Assembly: GCA_902561765.1 (NCBI GenBank)
Contig: CACEQR010000008.1
Span: 1 to 64,000, forward strand
DNA from: an uncultured Pelagibacteraceae bacterium
GTDB lineage: Bacteria; Pseudomonadota; Alphaproteobacteria; Pelagibacterales; Pelagibacteraceae
Length of the DNA stretch: 64,000 nt
Direction: 5' to 3'
Of this stretch, positions 34,229 to 43,585 are shown piece by piece. Made by a program: the position numbers and the translations under genes. The notes under the pieces are model-generated. The model had not been told where the DNA came from. It did no database searches and was given only the letters and a program-made list of their open reading frames with translations. The stretch's first letter is position 1, and each line of letters begins with the position of its first letter.

Positions 34229-35499
34229 TAATTGATTTTGACCAATGCATTATCTTTTATTAAATACATACTGTTTTTAAAAATGAATGGTCTTGAAATT
34301 TTTGACGCATGTATCTTTGTAATTTCTTCTTGTTTTCCTGTTGATGAGTCTACAGTAAGCAATCTTCCATTATTTAAAGAAACAAATAACTTATATTTAC
34401 CATGTATAAAGCCAGTTGGTTTTAGATCTTTTCTATTTTTAAAACCTTTAAATATATCTGTAATTCTTAATATATTTCCTGTTTGATCATCAATTAAAAA
34501 TAAATATCCCTCATTTGAAACTGTAAAGATTAAACCTTCAATAATAGTAGGTCTTAAACTTGAGTTAATTGACTGTACCCATTTAATAATACCTGTTCTG
34601 GCTTCTAAGGCAAAAAATTCATTTTTGTTATTCGAAAAATAAATTGTATCGTTTTCAAATACAATATCTGAATTTTCTAAAGTAAAAGTATCTTGGTAAA
34701 TAAGGTTATTTTGAGTGGGTGTTTGCCATATCAAGCTACCGTTATTAACATCAAGTGCAGTTATATCGCCCAAATTATTAACAAAAAAAACAATTTCATC
34801 TTTAAGAATTATTGAGAGTTTTTTTTGAGACTTTATGAAAGAATTTTGAGTGCTAAATCTCCAAATTTCTTTTCCATCATTGGATGATATTGCTCTAATA
34901 ATATTATCAAAATCTAATGTTAAAAAACTTTTATTGTAAACTTTGATATCTGAATTAAATGAGGATGAGCTATACTTAGACCACAAAATTTTTCCTGTTA
35001 CTAAATCGATAGCATACATTTTAGACAAATTATCATTAACAATTAATTTATTTTCTGCTTGTGCAAAATATAAAATTGGATTATTTTTTTTCTCTTTTCT
35101 ATTGTAATTATTTATTTTCCATTGCTCTTTAAGATTTTCGTTTAATTTAAATATTGTTCCTTTGCCATTAAAAAAAATAATATCGTTGTTATTTGTAAAA
35201 AATATTTCTGGTTGATTCGATTTAAACTTTTCAATTTTAGAAAACTTGTAGGTCTTTTTTTTTTCAAAGTTAGTCTCAAAATTTATATTACTATTACTAT
35301 TGGTTAAATTGTTTAAAAAAGGGTTAGATTTAAATGTTTCAAATTTTTTAGTCTTTAAATCTGAATTTAATTCTCTCTGGATTGGATCAATTTTTTTAAA
35401 AATATCTATAGATTTATTGTTTTCGTTAACCTCTTTGTTTGAAAGACTACAATTTGTTAAAAATATTAAAATTATTATATATAAAATATTTTTATTCAC
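34228..35499 (-). CDS. bamB: BamB-like outer-membrane assembly lipoprotein (beta-propeller)
   Basis: 423 residues with a lipoprotein signal (MNKNILYIIILIFLTNC, lipid-modified Cys17) and PQQ-type beta-propeller repeats, for example YAIDLVTGKILWSKYSSS, RAISSNDGKEIWRFST, TALDVNNGSLIWQTPT, FALEARTGIIKWVQS, FLIDDQTGNILR. BamB assists the BamA machine in folding outer-membrane proteins. It lies next to a YfgM-like TPR gene, the same pairing as in E. coli. Overlaps that gene by 8 bases. Confidence 0.82.
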   Translation of the reverse strand: MNKNILYIIILIFLTNCSLSNKEVNENNKSIDIFKKIDPIQRELNSDLKTKKFETFKSNPFLNNLTNSNSNINFETNFEKKKTYKFSKIEKFKSNQPEIFFTNNNDIIFFNGKGTIFKLNENLKEQWKINNYNRKEKKNNPILYFAQAENKLIVNDNLSKMYAIDLVTGKILWSKYSSSSFNSDIKVYNKSFLTLDFDNIIRAISSNDGKEIWRFSTQNSFIKSQKKLSIILKDEIVFFVNNLGDITALDVNNGSLIWQTPTQNNLIYQDTFTLENSDIVFENDTIYFSNNKNEFFALEARTGIIKWVQSINSSLRPTIIEGLIFTVSNEGYLFLIDDQTGNILRITDIFKGFKNRKDLKPTGFIHGKYKLFVSLNNGRLLTVDSSTGKQEEITKIHASKISRPFIFKNSMYLIKDNALVKIN

Positions 35500-36136
35500 T
35501 GAATTCTGAACGCAATCTTCTTTGCACTTCTAACTTTATTTTTGGACTTATATTATCCAAACTAGTAATTTGATTGAAAAAATCCTTTGATTTTTGTTTC
35601 TGATTTTTTGCCAAATAAAATTCAGCCATTAAATATAACGCTTGTGGTTTCCAAATACTCTCTGATCTAATAACTGGATTTAAAATATTTAATAATTCAT
35701 TTTCTTTCACGAAATCTGAATTAAAAAGAGCTTTTTTATAAATTGTTAGATTTTTAATTTCTTTTTCAAGTTTTATATCATTTATTAAAAGATCGAAAAA
35801 GTTATTGATTTTTTCATTTGAATTAATCAAATCATTATCCAAAAGAAAGTAAAATGCTAACGGTGAATACGTCTTATCTTTTTCTTCTATTATAGCAATC
35901 AGTTCATTTTCTACGTTAGCTTTTTGATTAGACTCAAATTTTGTAACAATAAGATTAAATTTATTTGCAAGTTGTGCTTTTTTTCTGTCTTTAAATTCCA
36001 AATAACCAAAAAAACTTATTAGAAGCAAAATAATTACCAAAGTAGTTGTGATAATTGTTTTTCTTTTGGATATAAAAAAGTTTTTAATCTTTTCTATTCT
36101 AGTATTAGTATTAATTATCTGTATTTCTTCATCCAT
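35492..36136 (-). CDS. YfgM-like membrane-anchored TPR protein
   Basis: 214 residues: cytosolic N terminus (about 1-25), one membrane span (about 28-47, IITTTLVIILLLISFFGYLEF) and a periplasmic helical domain of TPR type, including the PQALYLMAEFYLAKNQKQKSKDFF repeat. In E. coli YfgM is a periplasmic chaperone partner of the SecYEG translocon and is encoded beside bamB, as here. It overlaps acnA by 8 bases and bamB by 8. Family call rests on architecture and context more than on sequence. Confidence 0.7.
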   Translation of the reverse strand: MDEEIQIINTNTRIEKIKNFFISKRKTIITTTLVIILLLISFFGYLEFKDRKKAQLANKFNLIVTKFESNQKANVENELIAIIEEKDKTYSPLAFYFLLDNDLINSNEKINNFFDLLINDIKLEKEIKNLTIYKKALFNSDFVKENELLNILNPVIRSESIWKPQALYLMAEFYLAKNQKQKSKDFFNQITSLDNISPKIKLEVQRRLRSEFSE

Positions 36137-38804
36137 TAATCATATTCCTTAAAACATACTGTAAAATACCACCGTTTTTGTAGTATTCTAGCTCATTTTT
36201 AGTATCTATTCTGCACAACATTTTTATTTTTTTAATATCTCCTGCTGTGTATTTTATTTCAACATTCAATTGATCTCCTGGATTTATTCCTTTTTCTAGA
36301 CCTAGAATTGAAATTAATTCAGATCCTTTTAAACTTAAATTCTGCCTATTCATACTTTCTATAAATTGTAATGGCAAAATACCCATTCCTATAAGGTTTG
36401 ATCTATGAATTCTCTCAAAGCTTTCTGCTATAACAGCCTTAATACCTAGTAGTTTTGTTCCTTTTGCAGCCCAATCTCTTGAAGAGCCTGTTCCATATTC
36501 TTTTCCTCCAATCACAACTAAATCAACTCCTCTTTTTTTATATTCAACAACAGCATCGTAAATAGGCATGACTTTCTCTTCAGGGTATAATTTTGTAAAC
36601 CCTCCCTCTGTCCCAGGAGCCATTTCATTTTTAATTCTAATATTAGCAAACGTACCTCTCATCATTACTTCATGATTTCCTCTTCTTGAGCCATAAGAAT
36701 TATAATCTTTTGGCAAAATTTGATGTTTCATAAAATAATTTCCTGTTGGACTTTCTTTCTGAATACTCCCAGCCGGAGAAATATGATCTGTAGTGACCAT
36801 ATCGCCTAAAATTAATAAAGGTCTTGCATCTTTTATTTCTTTAAATCCTTCTGGTTTATCTGATAGATTTTCAAAAAAAGGAGGCTTTTTTACATAAGTA
36901 GAGTTTTCTTCCCAGTTGTAAATGCTTCCTTTATCAACTTTAATTTTTTGCCATTGCTCTGGTCCCTTAGAAACATTTGAATATCTGTTTATAAACATTT
37001 CCGGGTTTAATGATTCCCTTAAAGTATCCTCTATTTCTTGATTTGTAGGCCAAATATCTTTTAAGTAAATATTTTTTCCATTACTATCTTTTCCTAAAGG
37101 ATCTTTATATAGATCTATTCTCATTGATCCAGCAATAGCATAAGCCACTACTAAAGGAGGGGACGCTAGGTAATTAGCTTTAACTAATGGTGAAATTCTA
37201 CCCTCAAAATTTCTATTTCCAGACAAAACTGAAACAGCATATATATTGTTTTCTTTAACAGCATAAGAGATGTTGTCTGGTAGAGGTCCAGAGTTACCAA
37301 TACAAGTTGTACATCCATAACCAACTAAATTAAAACCTAATCGATCTAAGTATTTACTTAAACCAGCTTTGTCTAAATAGTCTGTTACTACTTGAGACCC
37401 AGGTGCTAAAGATGTTTTAACCCAAGGTTTAACATTTAATCCTTTTTCTATAGCATTTTTAGCTAATAATCCTGCGCCAATCAAAACATTTGGATTTGAA
37501 GTATTTGTACATGATGTGATAGCTGCTATTAATATATCTCCATCTTTAATCTCAAAATCTTCACCTTGAATTTTTACGATGGTTGGGTTTGTTTTCTTAC
37601 AAACATCTTCATAAACTTTAATAAAATTTTTGGAAGCATCTGATAAAAGGACTTTATCTTGAGGTCTTTTAGGTCCAGATATTGTTGGAACCACAGTTGA
37701 CATATCTAAAGTCAAGGTGTCTGTGAATATAATATCATTACTAGCCCACAAATTTTGTTCCTTTGCATATTTTTCGACGATATTAATGTTCTCTTTTGAT
37801 CTACCTGAAAACTCTAAGTATTTTAAAGTTTCTTCATCTATTGGAAAGAAACCACATGTAGCTCCATATTCAGGAGCCATGTTTGCAATAGTCGCTCTAT
37901 CAGCAAGTGTCAAATTTTTAAGACCTTCTCCATAAAATTCTACAAATTTACCAACAACTCCCTTGTCTCTTAGCATTTTAACCACTGTTAAAACGAGATC
38001 TGTAGCAGTTGTGCCTTCAGGTAATTTATTTTTCATTTCAAATCCGATTACCTCAGGTATTAACATTGATATTGGTTGCCCTAACATGCCAGCCTCTGCC
38101 TCAATACCTCCTACACCCCAGCCAAGAACTGATAAACCATTTACCATTGTTGTATGACTATCGGTTCCAACTAGAGTATCTGGAAATAAATATTCTTTGT
38201 CTTCAAATTTTTCATTCCATACTACTTTCGATAAGTATTCTAAATTTACTTGATGGCAAATTCCAGTCCCAGGAGGAACAATTCTAAAGTTATCAAATGC
38301 TTGTTGTCCCCATTTTAAAAAAGAATATCTTTCAAAGTTTCTATCAAATTCAATATCAACATTTTCTTTTAAAGAATTTTTGGTTGCAAACTTGTCAACT
38401 TGAACTGAATGATCGATGACTAGATCTACAGATGAAAGAGGATTTATTTTGTTTGGGTCTTTATTTTTTTCTCTAACTGTATCTCTCATTGCTGCAAGAT
38501 CAGCTACAGCAGGTATACCTGTATAGTCCTGCAGAAGAACTCTTGCGGGTCTATATGCAATTTCAGTTTTAGATTTTTTTGAATTTAACCAATCTTTAAT
38601 TGATAATATTTGCTCTTTATTAACTGTAGACCCATCTTCATATCTTAGTAAATTTTCAAGTAAAACTTTTACTGATTTTGGTAGTCTATTAATTCCATCT
38701 AAACCGTTTTTTTCAGCTTCATTTAATGAATAAAAAAAATAATTTTTTCCATTAACTGATAGTTCTTTTAAACAATTAAATGAATTTTTATTTCCAGGTT
38801 TCAT
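36129..38804 (-). CDS. acnA: Aconitate hydratase A
   Basis: 891 residues, normal length for AcnA. Iron-sulfur ligands lie in AAITSCTNTSNPNVLIGAG (one Cys) and GYGCTTCIGNSGPL (two Cys); substrate-binding blocks include DLVIDHSVQVD, GTGICHQVNLEYL, GTDSHTTMVNGLSVLGWGVGGIEAEA and GGKEYGTGSSRDWAAKGTKLLG. It interconverts citrate and isocitrate in the TCA cycle. It lies at the head of the acnA-yfgM-bamB-cupin-zapE-yjbQ run of overlapping genes, 4 bases after the LysE-type gene. Confidence 0.96.
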   Translation of the reverse strand: MKPGNKNSFNCLKELSVNGKNYFFYSLNEAEKNGLDGINRLPKSVKVLLENLLRYEDGSTVNKEQILSIKDWLNSKKSKTEIAYRPARVLLQDYTGIPAVADLAAMRDTVREKNKDPNKINPLSSVDLVIDHSVQVDKFATKNSLKENVDIEFDRNFERYSFLKWGQQAFDNFRIVPPGTGICHQVNLEYLSKVVWNEKFEDKEYLFPDTLVGTDSHTTMVNGLSVLGWGVGGIEAEAGMLGQPISMLIPEVIGFEMKNKLPEGTTATDLVLTVVKMLRDKGVVGKFVEFYGEGLKNLTLADRATIANMAPEYGATCGFFPIDEETLKYLEFSGRSKENINIVEKYAKEQNLWASNDIIFTDTLTLDMSTVVPTISGPKRPQDKVLLSDASKNFIKVYEDVCKKTNPTIVKIQGEDFEIKDGDILIAAITSCTNTSNPNVLIGAGLLAKNAIEKGLNVKPWVKTSLAPGSQVVTDYLDKAGLSKYLDRLGFNLVGYGCTTCIGNSGPLPDNISYAVKENNIYAVSVLSGNRNFEGRISPLVKANYLASPPLVVAYAIAGSMRIDLYKDPLGKDSNGKNIYLKDIWPTNQEIEDTLRESLNPEMFINRYSNVSKGPEQWQKIKVDKGSIYNWEENSTYVKKPPFFENLSDKPEGFKEIKDARPLLILGDMVTTDHISPAGSIQKESPTGNYFMKHQILPKDYNSYGSRRGNHEVMMRGTFANIRIKNEMAPGTEGGFTKLYPEEKVMPIYDAVVEYKKRGVDLVVIGGKEYGTGSSRDWAAKGTKLLGIKAVIAESFERIHRSNLIGMGILPLQFIESMNRQNLSLKGSELISILGLEKGINPGDQLNVEIKYTAGDIKKIKMLCRIDTKNELEYYKNGGILQYVLRNMING

Positions 38805-38808
38805 AATT

Positions 38809-39399
38809 TTAGTAATAAAATGTTGCTATACAGCTTAATAAAAGTGTCGACATAACATAATTAAACCATTTTATAAATTTCTCATTTGTCGCGAATTTCC
38901 TCATATATTTTCCGATTAATGTCCAAAAAATTATACTTATTACCGCAAATAAAAAGGCAATTGCCAATAGCCAAATTGAGTAAATTATAAATTTGTTACC
39001 AGACTCTATATAAGTAGAGACAGCAATAATTGCAACAATTACTCCTTTGGGATTTAAAAATTGATATAAAAAAGTCTCAATAAAATTGACTGGTTTTAAA
39101 CTTCCATTTTCACTAGAAGATTTAGAAAATGAGATTTTATAAGATAAATAAATTAAAAAAATTGTTCCTGTGAATATTAGAATTTTTTGAATTATTGGAT
39201 AAAGATTAAAAATATTTATTAATCCAAAATTTACTACTGCAAGCATAAATGTAAAACCAAATATTACACCTAGCATTAATGGAATTGTTTTTTTAAAACC
39301 ATGATTAAATCCTGAGTGTGAGGCAACAATATTATTTGGACCAGGAGAGCAGCTTGTAACAAACATAAACAAGCAAAGAGACAGTAACTCTGGATGCAT
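38809..39399 (-). CDS. LysE/RhtB-family amino-acid exporter
   Basis: 196 residues with about six membrane segments. The N-terminal signature CSPGPNNIVASHSGFNHGFKK is typical of the LysE/RhtB family, as is the central FLNPKGVIVAIIAVS. These proteins export amino acids or related compounds across the inner membrane. It starts 2 bases after the csaA stop and ends 4 bases before acnA. Substrate cannot be inferred. Confidence 0.85.
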   Translation of the reverse strand: MHPELLSLCLFMFVTSCSPGPNNIVASHSGFNHGFKKTIPLMLGVIFGFTFMLAVVNFGLINIFNLYPIIQKILIFTGTIFLIYLSYKISFSKSSSENGSLKPVNFIETFLYQFLNPKGVIVAIIAVSTYIESGNKFIIYSIWLLAIAFLFAVISIIFWTLIGKYMRKFATNEKFIKWFNYVMSTLLLSCIATFYY

Positions 39400-39401
39400 T
39401 A

Positions 39402-39743
39402 CTAGGCTACAGGCAATCCATTATCAACTTTTTGAGAAGGATGAATAAGTACAACTTTTCCTTCCTTATCAATAGATCCAAGTATTAGAATTTGAGAAAC
39501 AACACCAGCTATATTTTTTTCTGGAAAGTTGCATACTCCAATAACTTGTTTTCCAACTAAATTCTCCTCATTATAATAGTGAGTGATTTGTGCTGATGAT
39601 TGCTTAACTCCAATTTCATTGCCAAAATCTACTTCGACAACAAGTGATGGCTTTCTAGCTTTTTCATTTTTTTTAACCGATATTACTGTTCCCACTCTAA
39701 TATCTACTTTGTCGTATATCTCGTAGGTTATTTGTTCTTTCAT
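39402..39743 (-). CDS. csaA: CsaA-type tRNA-binding-domain protein
   Basis: 113 residues consisting of one OB-fold tRNA-binding domain, as in CsaA and the C terminus of methionyl-tRNA synthetase: VDIRVGTVISVKKNEKARKPSL, VGKQVIGVCNFPEKNIAGVVSQILILG and a conserved C-terminal NGLPVA. CsaA has chaperone-like export roles in some bacteria. First gene of a minus-strand run; divergent from argE across about 25 bases. Confidence 0.88.
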   Translation of the reverse strand: MKEQITYEIYDKVDIRVGTVISVKKNEKARKPSLVVEVDFGNEIGVKQSSAQITHYYNEENLVGKQVIGVCNFPEKNIAGVVSQILILGSIDKEGKVVLIHPSQKVDNGLPVA

Positions 39744-39768
39744 AAATTTAATATATAATTAAAAAATA

Positions 39769-40956
39769 ATGAGTACAGGAAATAATTTAGAAAATATTTA
39801 TGTCAATTCAATTGAAATACTGAAAGATTTAATTGCATTTAAGACAGTCTCTGGAGAAGATAATAACCAACTGATTGACTATTGTGATAAGATTTTGAGT
39901 TCATTAGGTGCTATATCATTCAGAACTTATGATGAAGAGAAAAAAAGAGTTAATCTTTTTTCAACATTAAAAGCAAAAAAAAATAACAATAAAAAACCAA
40001 TTATTTTATCAGGACATACAGATGTTGTTCCAGTTTCTAAGGGTTGGAGCACAGACCCTTTTGATGCAACAATCAAAGAGGATAAATTATTTGGAAGAGG
40101 ATCATGTGATATGAAAGGTTTTATTGCATGTGTATTAGCTTATGCACCAATTTTTTCAAAATCAAATCTTGATAGAGATATTCATTTTTCATTTACCTTT
40201 GATGAAGAAACAGCATGTAAAGGAGCTCCAATTTTAATTGAAGAGTTAAAAAAAAGAAAAATTAAAGATTGTATTTGTATTGTAGGTGAACCTACAAATA
40301 TGAAAATTATAGATGCACATAAAGGTTGCTATGAGTATACCACTTATTTTGAGGGCCTTGCTGGACATAGTTCAGAACCAGATAAAGGTGTTAGCGCTGT
40401 TGAATTTGCTGCAAGATATGTAAATAAACTTCTAGAATTAAAAACAAAACTTAAAGAAAGACAACTAAAAGATTCTATATTCGATCCTCCATATTCTACT
40501 TTACAAGTTGGTGGAATTTTTGGTGGAATTGCACATAATGTTATTGCTGATAAATGTCATGTAAACTGGGAAACAAGACCTGTTATCAAAGAGGATGGAA
40601 TTTTTTTAAACAAAGAAATAGATAAATTTACCAATGAAACTCTATTACCCGAAATGAAAAAAATTTACCCTAAATCCTCAATAAAAAAACATATTATTGG
40701 TGAAATAACTGGTTTTGATAGAATTTCAAATTCTGAAGCATGTGAGTTTGTTTCAAGTATAACTGGAGATAATTCAAGAGAGGTGGTTTCGTTTGGTACT
40801 GAAGCAGGATTATTTCAAGAAATAGGAATAAGTACAGTTGTATGTGGACCAGGATCAATAAAACAAGCTCATAAGATTGATGAATTTATTAAACTTTCTG
40901 AAATAAAAAAATGTATTAGTTTTTTAGATGGCGTAAAAAATAAATCTTTGAGTTAA
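39769..40956 (+). CDS. argE: Acetylornithine deacetylase (M20 family)
   Basis: 395 residues, M20 metallopeptidase family. Predicted metal and catalytic residues: His83 and Asp85 in LSGHTDVVP, Asp114 in GRGSCDMKG, Glu146/Glu147 in FDEETACKG, and HKIDEF near the C terminus. It releases acetate from N-acetylornithine in arginine synthesis. A related amidohydrolase of the ArgE/DapE group is the alternative; length and the GEPTNMKI-DAHKGCYEYTT block favour ArgE. Single plus-strand gene here, overlapping the aldehyde dehydrogenase tail-to-tail by 4 bases. Confidence 0.87.
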   Translation: MSTGNNLENIYVNSIEILKDLIAFKTVSGEDNNQLIDYCDKILSSLGAISFRTYDEEKKRVNLFSTLKAKKNNNKKPIILSGHTDVVPVSKGWSTDPFDATIKEDKLFGRGSCDMKGFIACVLAYAPIFSKSNLDRDIHFSFTFDEETACKGAPILIEELKKRKIKDCICIVGEPTNMKIIDAHKGCYEYTTYFEGLAGHSSEPDKGVSAVEFAARYVNKLLELKTKLKERQLKDSIFDPPYSTLQVGGIFGGIAHNVIADKCHVNWETRPVIKEDGIFLNKEIDKFTNETLLPEMKKIYPKSSIKKHIIGEITGFDRISNSEACEFVSSITGDNSREVVSFGTEAGLFQEIGISTVVCGPGSIKQAHKIDEFIKLSEIKKCISFLDGVKNKSLS

Positions 40957-42386
40957 TTCCAGCCACCTACAGATTTAACTTCAAGAAATTCAAGCAATCC
41001 CTCTTTTCCTGCCTCTCTACCTATCCCAGAATGTTTAAATCCTCCAAATGGGGCATCTACTGCAATACCAGCTCCATTAACATCTACCATTCCAGATCTA
41101 AGTTTTCGTGCAACTCTTTGAACTTTTTCTGTGTCTTGAGTTTGAATATAATTTGTTAACCCATAATCAGTATCATTTGCAATCTGAATAGCCTCCTCCT
41201 CAGTTTCAAATGGAATTACAGATAAAACTGGTCCAAAAATCTCTGTTTTTGCAATCTCCATACTATTATTAACATCCGCAAATACCGTTGGTTTTACATA
41301 ATAACCATCTTTTAATCCCTCAGGTTTCCCTGGTCCACCTGCTACTAATTTTGCACCTTCGTCTATTCCCTTTTGAATTAAGCCTTGAATTTTATTAAAT
41401 TGTACATCTGAAATTACAGGACCTATATGCTCACCCTCTTTACTTGGATCATCTACTTTAAATTCACTTGCATACTTTTTAAGTCTTTCAATAGCTTCAT
41501 CATAAATTGGTCTTTCAACCAACATTCTTGTAGGAGCATTACAAGATTGCCCTGAATTTCTAAAACATCTAAAAGCACCTCTTTCAATTGCTTCAGCATC
41601 AGCATCTTTAAATATAATATTTGCTCCTTTTCCACCAAGTTCTAAACTGACTCTTTTAAAATCTTTAGCTGCATTTTGAGAAATTAAAGCTCCTGCTCTT
41701 GTGGAACCAGTGAATGAAATCATATTCACATCAGGATGACTAGTTAATGCATCACCAGTAGTTGCTCCATCTCCATTTACTAAATTAAATACCCCTTTTG
41801 GAAATTTTGCTTCATCAATTAATTCAGCAATAATAATTGCAGATAAAGGTGCTAACTCTGAAGGTTTTAAAATCATTGTACATCCGGAAGCTAAAGCTGG
41901 AATAACTTTTAAAGTAACTTGGTTTATTGGCCAGTTCCATGGTGTAATTAACGCGCAAACACCTTTTGGTTCATATATTAATCTTTGATTTTTAGCATGT
42001 TCTCCAAGTGGTTTTTCAAACTCAAATTCTTTTAAATAACGAATAAATGATTTTGTATGACTAGCACCAGTTCCTGTTTGAAGTTTTGACGCAAAATCTT
42101 TAGGCGCACCCATTTCTTGAACAATTGCGTCTGTAATATCATTCCATCTTTTTTTATAAAGTGCGTAAAAGTTTTCTAATAAACTAAGTCTCTCCTCTTT
42201 CGATGAAAAACCCCAAGTTTTGAATGCCTCTTTCGCAGCTAATACAGCATCGTTAATATCTTCCTTGTCTCCTAATGAGATTACTGCACAATCTTTTTCA
42301 GTTGCAGGATTAATAACTTTAATATCTTTTGGATTTTTTGGTGCAACCCATGAACCATTAATATAAAAATTTTTCTTTTCAATCAT
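40953..42386 (-). CDS. NAD-dependent aldehyde dehydrogenase
   Basis: 477 residues, ALDH superfamily. General-base region LELGGKGANIIF, catalytic Cys in FRNSGQSCNAPTRM, NAD-binding TPWNWPINQ and FTGSTRAG. It oxidises an aldehyde to an acid. It is 20 bases downstream of an agmatinase-type ureohydrolase, so a role in polyamine, GABA or guanidino-compound breakdown (for example aminobutyraldehyde or succinate semialdehyde) is plausible but not shown. A general betaine-aldehyde-type enzyme is possible. Confidence 0.87.
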   Translation of the reverse strand: MIEKKNFYINGSWVAPKNPKDIKVINPATEKDCAVISLGDKEDINDAVLAAKEAFKTWGFSSKEERLSLLENFYALYKKRWNDITDAIVQEMGAPKDFASKLQTGTGASHTKSFIRYLKEFEFEKPLGEHAKNQRLIYEPKGVCALITPWNWPINQVTLKVIPALASGCTMILKPSELAPLSAIIIAELIDEAKFPKGVFNLVNGDGATTGDALTSHPDVNMISFTGSTRAGALISQNAAKDFKRVSLELGGKGANIIFKDADAEAIERGAFRCFRNSGQSCNAPTRMLVERPIYDEAIERLKKYASEFKVDDPSKEGEHIGPVISDVQFNKIQGLIQKGIDEGAKLVAGGPGKPEGLKDGYYVKPTVFADVNNSMEIAKTEIFGPVLSVIPFETEEEAIQIANDTDYGLTNYIQTQDTEKVQRVARKLRSGMVDVNGAGIAVDAPFGGFKHSGIGREAGKEGLLEFLEVKSVGGWN

Positions 42387-42406
42387 TCGCGCAAATTATC
42401 CTTTCT

Positions 42407-43363
42407 TTATGATTTTGCAAATAAATTAGTTAATTCGTAAACAATTGTAGCAGCTGCAAGAGAAGTAACTTCAGCATGATCATATGCTGGTGCAACCTCT
42501 ACCACATCTGCGGAGATTAAATTTAGACCTGACAACCCTCTAAGAACATTTACCATTTCTCTTGTGGTCATACCTGCAATTTCAGGTGTTCCTGTTCCTG
42601 GTGCAAATGCAGGGTCTAAAACATCAATATCAATAGATAAGTACAAAGCATTATCCCCAACTCTTTTTTTAATTCTTTCAGCAATTTTATCAGTTCCCTC
42701 GGTTTGAAATTCATCACAATGAATTATTTTAAAACCAAAACTTTCATCATTCTTTATATCATCTCTACTGTACAATGGACCTCTAATACCAACATGCATA
42801 GATGCATCGTCTAAAAATAAATTTTCTTCACGCGCTCTTCTAAAAGGCGTTCCATGTGTGTATGGTGCTCCAAAATAAGTATCCCAAGTGTCTAAATGAG
42901 CATCAAAATGCACCAATGATACAGGTCCATTATTCTTTTTATTTGCTGCCCTAAGTAATGGTACTGCAATGGTATGGTCTCCTCCAAGACTAATAATTCC
43001 TCCTACTTTATTTAGTAAATTTGTTGCACCAACTTCAATTTGTTTTATTGCTTCGTCAATATTAAAAGGATTACAAGCAATATCTCCTGCGTCAGCAACT
43101 TGTTGTACTTTAAATGGTTCAACATCATAACTTGGATGGTAGTTTGTTCTTAGATGTCTTGAAGCTTGCCGAATACTCTGTGGTCCAAATCTTGCTCCAG
43201 GTCTATAACTTGTTCCAGAGTCAAAAGGTACTCCAACAATGGCAACATCACAACTATCTACATCTCTAAGTTCAGGCAACCTAGCAAATGTTGAGGGTCC
43301 AGCATATCTTGGAACTTTTGTTCCACTTACTGGTTGGATTGGTTTTTTATTTTTATATTTCAA
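42407..43363 (-). CDS. Agmatinase/guanidino-acid ureohydrolase
   Basis: 318 residues, arginase/agmatinase family. Mn-binding motifs are LGGDHTIAV, FDAHLDTWD and SIDIDVLDPAFAPGTGTPE. Family members cleave urea from agmatine, guanidinobutyrate or guanidinopropionate. The extended N terminus (KKPIQPVSGTKVPRYAGPSTFARLPE) is seen in agmatinase and guanidinobutyrase. The neighbouring aldehyde dehydrogenase would suit a guanidino/polyamine route and the window also has a polyamine-type importer at 59.5-64 kb. SpeB is a possible name but the substrate is unproven. Confidence 0.83.
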   Translation of the reverse strand: MKYKNKKPIQPVSGTKVPRYAGPSTFARLPELRDVDSCDVAIVGVPFDSGTSYRPGARFGPQSIRQASRHLRTNYHPSYDVEPFKVQQVADAGDIACNPFNIDEAIKQIEVGATNLLNKVGGIISLGGDHTIAVPLLRAANKKNNGPVSLVHFDAHLDTWDTYFGAPYTHGTPFRRAREENLFLDDASMHVGIRGPLYSRDDIKNDESFGFKIIHCDEFQTEGTDKIAERIKKRVGDNALYLSIDIDVLDPAFAPGTGTPEIAGMTTREMVNVLRGLSGLNLISADVVEVAPAYDHAEVTSLAAATIVYELTNLFAKS

Positions 43364-43581
43364 TTTTTCGAGCTATTTCTATGAATAAATTCAGCTGCTT
43401 TTTTAAAATCATTGATATTTTGTTGATGCATAGAAAGCTCTTTATTCGAATTTGAGGAAACTAAAATTATTATTAAAGCAATTATAATAGCTGCAGCATA
43501 ATAAAATGGCATTTTTTTCTTCCAAGATATTAAAATCTTTGTAGCGTTATCTACTTGTTTTTTTGTTGGTCTATTTGCCAT
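43360..43581 (-). CDS. Small single-span membrane protein, unknown
   Basis: 73 residues: a basic N terminus (NRPTKKQVDNATKILISWKKK), one membrane span (about 26-43, FYYAAAIIIALIIILV), then a hydrophilic tail with HQQNINDFKKAAEFIHR. It overlaps the ureohydrolase start by 4 bases and follows the beta-oxidation gene by 4, so it is in the same transcript. No family recognised. Confidence 0.65.
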   Translation of the reverse strand: MANRPTKKQVDNATKILISWKKKMPFYYAAAIIIALIIILVSSNSNKELSMHQQNINDFKKAAEFIHRNSSKN

Positions 43582-43585
43582 AATG